10,000 nt of DNA. Source: Treponema sp. (GTDB taxonomy: Bacteria > Spirochaetota > Spirochaetia > Treponematales > Breznakiellaceae). The stretch is from positions 1 through 10,000 of the forward strand of contig JAIWNU010000063.1 of the NCBI GenBank assembly GCA_020216655.1, written 5' to 3'. Numbering within the stretch: position 1 is the stretch's first letter; each line of letters starts with the position of its first letter. The position numbers were made by a program, and so were the translations under genes. Shown here piece after piece: positions 5,805 to 10,000 of this stretch. Below the pieces are notes generated by a model. The model did no database searches and was not told where the DNA came from. It worked only from the letters and a program-made list of their open reading frames with translations.

Positions 5805-6575
5805 ATGAAAGGTTTATTAATAGAAAATCTAACGGCGGGACTGGAATCTAAGGTCATATTGTCGGACTTGAACCTTTTTGTGCCGGATGGCGAGGTTCAT
5901 GCTTTGATGGGTCCCAACGGTCATGGCAAAAGCACCCTGGCCAATGTACTCATGGGGCATCCCAGTTACACTGTTTCCAGCGGAAGCGTCTTCCTCGACG
6001 GTGAATCGCTTCTTGACCTGGAAGTCTCTGAACGGGCCAGGCGGGGCCTCTTTCTCGCCTTTCAGTACCCGGCAGAAATTCCGGGGGTAACGGTGTCCAA
6101 ATTCTTAAAACGGATTGCAGATCTCCGTAGAGAGCCTCCTAAAAACGCTTCCGCATTTCTTGCAGAACTAAAACAAAACCTGGCATTCCTGGAGATTGAT
6201 CCCTCTTTTGTAAACCGTTACCTGAACGAAGGTTTTTCCGGGGGTGAAAAAAAGCGAATGGAAATCCTCCAGCTGCTTACACTGAAACCCCGGTTCGCTA
6301 TTTTTGACGAAACCGATTCGGGACTCGATGTGGATGCCCTTAAAATCGTAGCCGCGGGCATAAACAGAATGCGGGGCCAGGGCTTTTCTGCCCTTGTTAT
6401 TACCCATTACCGCAGGCTCTTAGACCTGGTGCGGCCCGACGCGGTCCATATCCTTGAACGGGGCCGCATCGCCGCATCAGGCGGTTTTGAGCTCGTGGAA
6501 CTCCTGGAAAAAGATGGCTATGACGGAGTCCGACGCCTCACCGGTACGGCGCGGGAGGCGGTCTATGCCAGCTGA
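5805..6575 (+). CDS. sufC: SUF scaffold ATPase SufC
   Basis: 256 residues, close to E. coli SufC (248). A cytoplasmic ABC-type ATPase that binds SufB and SufD and drives the conformational change needed for cluster assembly; it has no membrane part. Motifs in order: Walker [10 protein letters not shown] (36-44), Q-loop region [12 protein letters not shown] (84-95, the ending usual in SufC), signature FSGGEKKR (144-151), Walker B with catalytic Glu [12 protein letters not shown] (164-175), and switch His in ITHYRRLL (199-206, H201). The start is ATG 5805, set by AGGAGG at 5795-5800; the frame is open a few codons upstream only because it runs through the sufT stop region. The end overlaps sufB by 11 nt, so the two are translationally coupled. 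All catalytic motifs are intact. Confidence 0.98.
   Translation: MKGLLIENLTAGLESKVILSDLNLFVPDGEVHALMGPNGHGKSTLANVLMGHPSYTVSSGSVFLDGESLLDLEVSERARRGLFLAFQYPAEIPGVTVSKFLKRIADLRREPPKNASAFLAELKQNLAFLEIDPSFVNRYLNEGFSGGEKKRMEILQLLTLKPRFAIFDETDSGLDVDALKIVAAGINRMRGQGFSALVITHYRRLLDLVRPDAVHILERGRIAASGGFELVELLEKDGYDGVRRLTGTAREAVYAS
6553..6558 (+). promoter_or_regulatory. Ribosome binding site for sufB inside sufC
   Basis: GGGAGG lies 6 nt before ATG 6565 and within the sufC coding end. It fixes the sufB start there rather than at the earlier in-frame candidate at 6454, whose extra 37 codons read sufC out of phase. Confidence 0.75.
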
Positions 6576-8010
6576 AACTGAGGTTCTTGCAAAAGAACAA
6601 GAAATACACGAAGAACTTAAACGGATCGGATCAGGATACGAAGAACGCTTTGGGTTTTCCATGCCTGACAGGTCAATTGTAAAAACAGGCCAGGGACTCA
6701 CCAGGGAAACGGTCATTGCCATTAGCGACGCTAAAAACGAACCCGAATGGATGCGGCGCTTCCGGCTCCGTTCACTCGAACTGTTCCAGAAGCTCCCCAT
6801 GCCAAGCTGGGGCGGCAACCTATCCCAGCTCCGCTTCGAAGACATGACCTATTACGCAAAACCGACCGAGGGTTCTTCCCGTTCCTGGGAAGAACTCCCC
6901 GAAGAAATTAAGCGGACCTATGAACGGCTTGGAGTCCCCGAAGCGGAACGCAAGTTTCTCGCCGGTGTGGGCGCCCAGTATGACTCAGAAATGGTCTACC
7001 ACAATATACGGCAGGATCTGGAAAAAAAGGGAGTCCTCTTTTCTGATGTGGAAACCGCGGTCAGGGAACACCCCGAAATCGTAAAACGCTTTTTCGGCAC
7101 CATAGTGCCCCCGGAGGACAACAAATTTGCTGCCCTCAACAGCGCAGTCTGGTCTGGCGGTTCTTTTATCTATGTTCCGCCGGGAGTTCATGTGGACATT
7201 CCCCTCCAGGCCTATTTTCGCGTAAATTCCCAGGCCTTTGGCCAATTTGAACGAACCCTCATCATCGCCGACGAAGGCGCCTTCGTCCACTATATCGAAG
7301 GCTGCACCGCACCGGTCTTTTCCAAGGACAGCCTCCACTCAGCGGTGGTCGAAATCATCGCCCTTAAAAACGCCCGGATTCGCTATTCCACCGTGCAGAA
7401 CTGGTCGAGCAACATGTACAACCTGGTTACCAAACGGGCCTTCGCCTACGAAGGGGCTGTCATGGAATGGGTAGACGGCAACATCGGATCCAAGGTAACC
7501 ATGAAGTACCCGGCCATATTCCTCATGGGCGAAGGCGCCCGGGGCGAGGTGCTCTCAATAGCCTTTGCCGGCAAAGGCCAGGAACAGGATACGGGGGCAA
7601 AAATCTTCCACTTTGCTTCCAACACTTCCAGCGTAGTCACCTCCAAGTCGATTTCTAAAGACGGAGGAATCGCGAGCTACCGCGGCATGGTAAAGATGGA
7701 AGCGGGGCTCCATAACATAAAATCCAAAGTCGAATGCGATGCCCTTATTCTGGACGAGAAGTCCAAATCTAACACCTATCCAGTCATGGATATTCGGTCC
7801 GAAGATGCAGCCATGGAACATGAAGCAAAGGTTTCCAAAATCAGCGAGGACCAGCTCTTTTACCTGATGAGCAGGGGGCTATCAGAAGAAGAAGCGGCGG
7901 TCATGATTGTAAACGGATTTATCGATCCCCTGGTTAAGGAACTCCCCATGGAGTACGCCGTAGAACTAAACCGGCTCATAGAACTCGAAATGGAGGGCTC
8001 TGTAGGATGA
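6565..8010 (+). CDS. sufB: SUF scaffold protein SufB
   Basis: 481 residues, a normal length for SufB (E. coli about 495). SufB is the scaffold subunit of the SufBCD complex on which the nascent cluster forms with sulfur from SufS. Seen: [15 protein letters not shown] (conserved beta-helix entry, around 7147-7188); EGCTAP with C247 (7303-7305), matching E. coli C254; [16 protein letters not shown] with C391 (7735-7737), matching E. coli C405, the proposed sulfur-accepting or cluster ligand; and MEHEAKVS with H419 and E420 matching H433/E434. The C-terminal [16 protein letters not shown] and MIVNGF helices are standard SufC-contact elements. The N-terminal ~100 residues match the usual SufB helical extension. 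The stop overlaps sufD in ATGA. No key residue is missing. Confidence 0.98.
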   Translation: MPAETEVLAKEQEIHEELKRIGSGYEERFGFSMPDRSIVKTGQGLTRETVIAISDAKNEPEWMRRFRLRSLELFQKLPMPSWGGNLSQLRFEDMTYYAKPTEGSSRSWEELPEEIKRTYERLGVPEAERKFLAGVGAQYDSEMVYHNIRQDLEKKGVLFSDVETAVREHPEIVKRFFGTIVPPEDNKFAALNSAVWSGGSFIYVPPGVHVDIPLQAYFRVNSQAFGQFERTLIIADEGAFVHYIEGCTAPVFSKDSLHSAVVEIIALKNARIRYSTVQNWSSNMYNLVTKRAFAYEGAVMEWVDGNIGSKVTMKYPAIFLMGEGARGEVLSIAFAGKGQEQDTGAKIFHFASNTSSVVTSKSISKDGGIASYRGMVKMEAGLHNIKSKVECDALILDEKSKSNTYPVMDIRSEDAAMEHEAKVSKISEDQLFYLMSRGLSEEEAAVMIVNGFIDPLVKELPMEYAVELNRLIELEMEGSVG

Positions 8011-8855
8011 AAGACCAAATACTATTTTATATTGATGAAATGACAGGTCCCCTCCACATTCCCGTGCAGGCAAATGAGACACGGCAGCTCATGGTGCGGA
8101 TTGATCAGAGAGGCAAGCTGCCGCCCAAAAGCCCGTCTGAGCGGCAGCTTTCTATTGTCCTTGAGCCGGGAGCGTCTTTGGAACTTTTTATCCTTTCAGG
8201 ACTCCCTGCGTCGATACAGAACCAGGTGCAAACCTCTATTTTGCTCAAGGAGCAGAGCAGCCTAAAACTCACAGAACTTATTCTGGATGAAGGAGAAGGC
8301 ACTTACCACACCGAAGCGGTGCTGGAAGGGGCAGAAGCGGTACTGGATTACGCAGGAGCCTACGGGTCACGGAACAACACAAACCGACTTCATACCCTGC
8401 AAACCCATCACTTCGGAAAACAGAGTAAAAGCCGAACCACCTTAAAATCGGCCCTGAAAGATTCTTCGCACCTGGTTTTTAAGGGTCTTATCCATGTGGA
8501 TAATCGGGCAACCGGGACCGATGCATACCTCAGTAACCGCAACATGGTTTTAAATGATGGCTGCCGGGCAGAAAGTCTCCCCCAGCTTCAGATAGAAACC
8601 GATGATGTAGCTTGCAGCCATGGCTCTACCACTGGCGGCCCCCGAGAAGAAGAACTCTTTTATATCATGAGCCGGGGACTGTCTCCAGAAGAAGCAAAAG
8701 AAATCCTTGTCATGGGGCACCTTTCATCAATCTTAAACCGCTTTCCTCCTAGCCTTGCGGAGGAAGCCGAAGAGGCCGTTTCGGCCCTGCTCCTTAATAA
8801 CGCAGCAGCAAACAGATCTGCCGATACGATAGCGCTTCAGGGAGCATCTCGATGA
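8007..8855 (+). CDS. sufD: SUF scaffold protein SufD, compact form
   Basis: 282 residues. SufD pairs with SufB to form the cluster-assembly interface in SufBC2D. The C-terminal half is clearly SufB/SufD-type: [18 protein letters not shown] (133-150), FKGLIHVD (158-165), [20 protein letters not shown] (189-208) and [14 protein letters not shown] (217-230). C203 and H205 in ACSHG correspond to E. coli C358/H360, the histidine being a proposed cluster ligand. The protein is much shorter than the ~420-440 residues of E. coli or Bacillus SufD: the N-terminal helical domain is missing and the beta-helix is reduced, with no frameshift visible, so this looks like a natural short form. It starts at ATG 8007 within ATGA, overlapping the sufB stop by 4 nt, with GGAGG at 7992-7996 upstream. 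Ala-rich, probably flexible C-terminal tail. Confidence 0.93.
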   Translation: MKDQILFYIDEMTGPLHIPVQANETRQLMVRIDQRGKLPPKSPSERQLSIVLEPGASLELFILSGLPASIQNQVQTSILLKEQSSLKLTELILDEGEGTYHTEAVLEGAEAVLDYAGAYGSRNNTNRLHTLQTHHFGKQSKSRTTLKSALKDSSHLVFKGLIHVDNRATGTDAYLSNRNMVLNDGCRAESLPQLQIETDDVACSHGSTTGGPREEELFYIMSRGLSPEEAKEILVMGHLSSILNRFPPSLAEEAEEAVSALLLNNAAANRSADTIALQGASR

Positions 8856-10000
8856 ACACCCTTGCAGCCCTAGACCAGAAGACCTTTTCCGTGAACTTTT
8901 CCGCGGAGGAGAATAGCAGCGTTGCCCAGCTTATAAAAAATCAATTTCCCCTCTTTGACCAGTACCCTCATTTGGTTTATGTGGATAACGCGGCCACAAG
9001 CCAGAAGCCCCGCTCTGTGCTGAATGCTGAACAGGGACTTTATACGAGCGCTTGCGCCAACGTACACCGGGCGATCTACAGCCTGGGAGAAGCCGCCACG
9101 GGCCTTTACGAGGAGAGCCGAAAAACCCTAGCCCGCTTTATTGGGGCCGCTCCAGAGGAATGTATTTTTACCCGGGGAACCACTGAAGCCATAAACCTGC
9201 TTGCCCACAGCTTCGGTGAAACCTTCTCGGCAGGGGACGAAATCATCCTGACCGAAATGGAACACCACGCGAACCTGGTCCCCTGGCAGCAGCTCGCACT
9301 CCGCCGCGGCATCACGCTTAAATTTATCCCCCTGACCGATGAGGGGCTCCTCAACCTGGAAGCACTACCTCAGCTTTTAGGAAAAAGGACAAAGCTCATT
9401 GCCATGACCATGGTCTCTAACGTCCTTGGGACAAGGAACCCCGTAGAGACCGTCATCGCTAGAGCCCACGAGGCGGGTATTCCGGTACTGATTGATGCAG
9501 CCCAGGCCATACCGGCGGAACCGCTTAATGTCCGCAGCCTCGATGCAGATTTCCTTGCCTTTTCGGGCCACAAAATGTACGGCCCCTTCGGCATTGGACT
9601 CCTGTACGGTAAACGGAAATGGCTTGAGCTTCTTCCCCCCTTCATGGGCGGCGGAGACATGATTAGCGAGGTGCATCTCGAAGGTTTTACTCCCAACGAA
9701 GTTCCCTATAAATTTGAAGCAGGGACCCCGCCCATCGCACAAGCGGTAGGAATGGCCGAAGCTGCCCGATGGCTCGAAAGGCTGGGGCACGAAGCCCTCG
9801 GCCGTTATGAGTCAGAGCTAGCCCAGCATTTAATTGATGAAATAAAGGACATTCCGGGCATCCGCATTTTAGGGTCCCAGCCCGGTGCCCCCCTAGGCAG
9901 ACGGGCAGGAATTGTGGCCCTTACAATGGAAGGCGTTCATGCCCATGACCTGGCTGCATACCTAGACCGCTATGGAATTACCGTACGGGCGGGCCATCAC
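8852..10000 (+). CDS. sufS: Cysteine desulfurase SufS (cut by the window end)
   Basis: 383 codons are visible and the frame is open at the last base. A PLP-dependent class V aminotransferase-fold enzyme that takes sulfur from L-cysteine as a persulfide, giving alanine, and feeds it to the SufBCD scaffold, often through SufU or SufE. Seen: YVDNAATSQKP (43-53), FTRGTTEAINL (106-116), TEMEHHANLVPW (134-145, His stacking on PLP), LIDAAQA (213-219, Asp and Gln contacting PLP), FSGHKMYGPFGIGLLYG (237-253) with Schiff-base lysine K241 (9572-9574), and GGGDMI. The group II (SufS-like) pattern is clear. The window ends at VRAGHH, and the catalytic Cys is expected as the very next residue. ATG 8852 overlaps the sufD stop in ATGA, with AGGGAG at 8839-8844. 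About 20 residues precede the point where E. coli SufS begins to align. Confidence 0.97.
   Translation, partial: MNTLAALDQKTFSVNFSAEENSSVAQLIKNQFPLFDQYPHLVYVDNAATSQKPRSVLNAEQGLYTSACANVHRAIYSLGEAATGLYEESRKTLARFIGAAPEECIFTRGTTEAINLLAHSFGETFSAGDEIILTEMEHHANLVPWQQLALRRGITLKFIPLTDEGLLNLEALPQLLGKRTKLIAMTMVSNVLGTRNPVETVIARAHEAGIPVLIDAAQAIPAEPLNVRSLDADFLAFSGHKMYGPFGIGLLYGKRKWLELLPPFMGGGDMISEVHLEGFTPNEVPYKFEAGTPPIAQAVGMAEAARWLERLGHEALGRYESELAQHLIDEIKDIPGIRILGSQPGAPLGRRAGIVALTMEGVHAHDLAAYLDRYGITVRAGHH

Noticed and set aside
9370..9790. Two long minus-strand open frames inside sufS
   Set aside because: They are nested antisense to highly conserved SufS sequence, lack ribosome sites and show no family motifs; such frames are common opposite GC-rich genes.
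8852..10000. sufS as a gene broken before its catalytic cysteine
   Set aside because: The frame is intact up to the last base, and the missing Cys is simply the next codon beyond the window.

Overview
This is an ordinary, gene-dense bacterial chromosome segment of roughly balanced, slightly GC-rich base composition, with classical Shine-Dalgarno sites, short intergenic gaps and overlapping start/stop codons. There is no sign of phage, transposon, CRISPR or plasmid functions, and no RNA gene was recognised. The protein styles suggest an anaerobic, fermentative bacterium, possibly a treponeme-like spirochaete. They are a short-form glucan phosphorylase, a Pseudomonas-type RsmE beginning VNLILF, and a SUF cluster headed by a DUF59/SufT gene. 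The taxon is an inference from recalled family resemblance, not something the sequence proves.

Layout. (1) Bases 1-1184 (+) hold the C-terminal part of an alpha-glucan phosphorylase, followed by a strong intrinsic terminator. (2) Bases 1319-2047 (+) encode a YhhQ-family queuosine-precursor transporter. Its 3' end overlaps by 7 bp the end of a convergent four-gene block on the minus strand. (3) That block reads from 5405 down to 2041: a flavodoxin-fold NAD(P)H oxidoreductase, the 16S rRNA methyltransferase RsmE carrying an unusual in-frame 18-bp/hexapeptide repeat insert, a SprT-like HExxH zinc protease with a C-terminal coiled coil, and a secreted protein of unknown function with a barrel-like strand pattern. 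Gaps are 7, 13 and 33 bp, so one transcript is likely. (4) A 76-bp divergent intergenic region (5406-5481) contains AT-rich promoter sequences for both directions and a palindrome closely resembling half of an IscR/Rrf2-type operator. (5) Bases 5482-10000 (+) hold the SUF iron-sulfur cluster assembly operon sufT-sufC-sufB-sufD-sufS. The last three junctions overlap by 11, 4 and 4 nt, and sufS is cut off by the window edge just before its expected catalytic cysteine.

How the genes work together. SufS would supply persulfide sulfur. SufB, SufC and SufD would form the ATP-driven scaffold on which clusters are built, and SufT would assist cluster maturation or delivery. The Rrf2-like box would let cluster status set expression of the operon and possibly of the divergent flavoprotein. 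The glucan phosphorylase, the queuosine transporter, RsmE, the protease and the secreted protein are separate housekeeping or unassigned functions. No stretch longer than 300 bases lacks a gene; the largest gap is 1185-1318, which holds the terminator and a possible leader.

I did not find a convincing new multi-gene system. The points most worth a second look are the hexapeptide minisatellite inside RsmE, the Rrf2-like box over a possibly leaderless suf promoter, and the two uncharacterised proteins.
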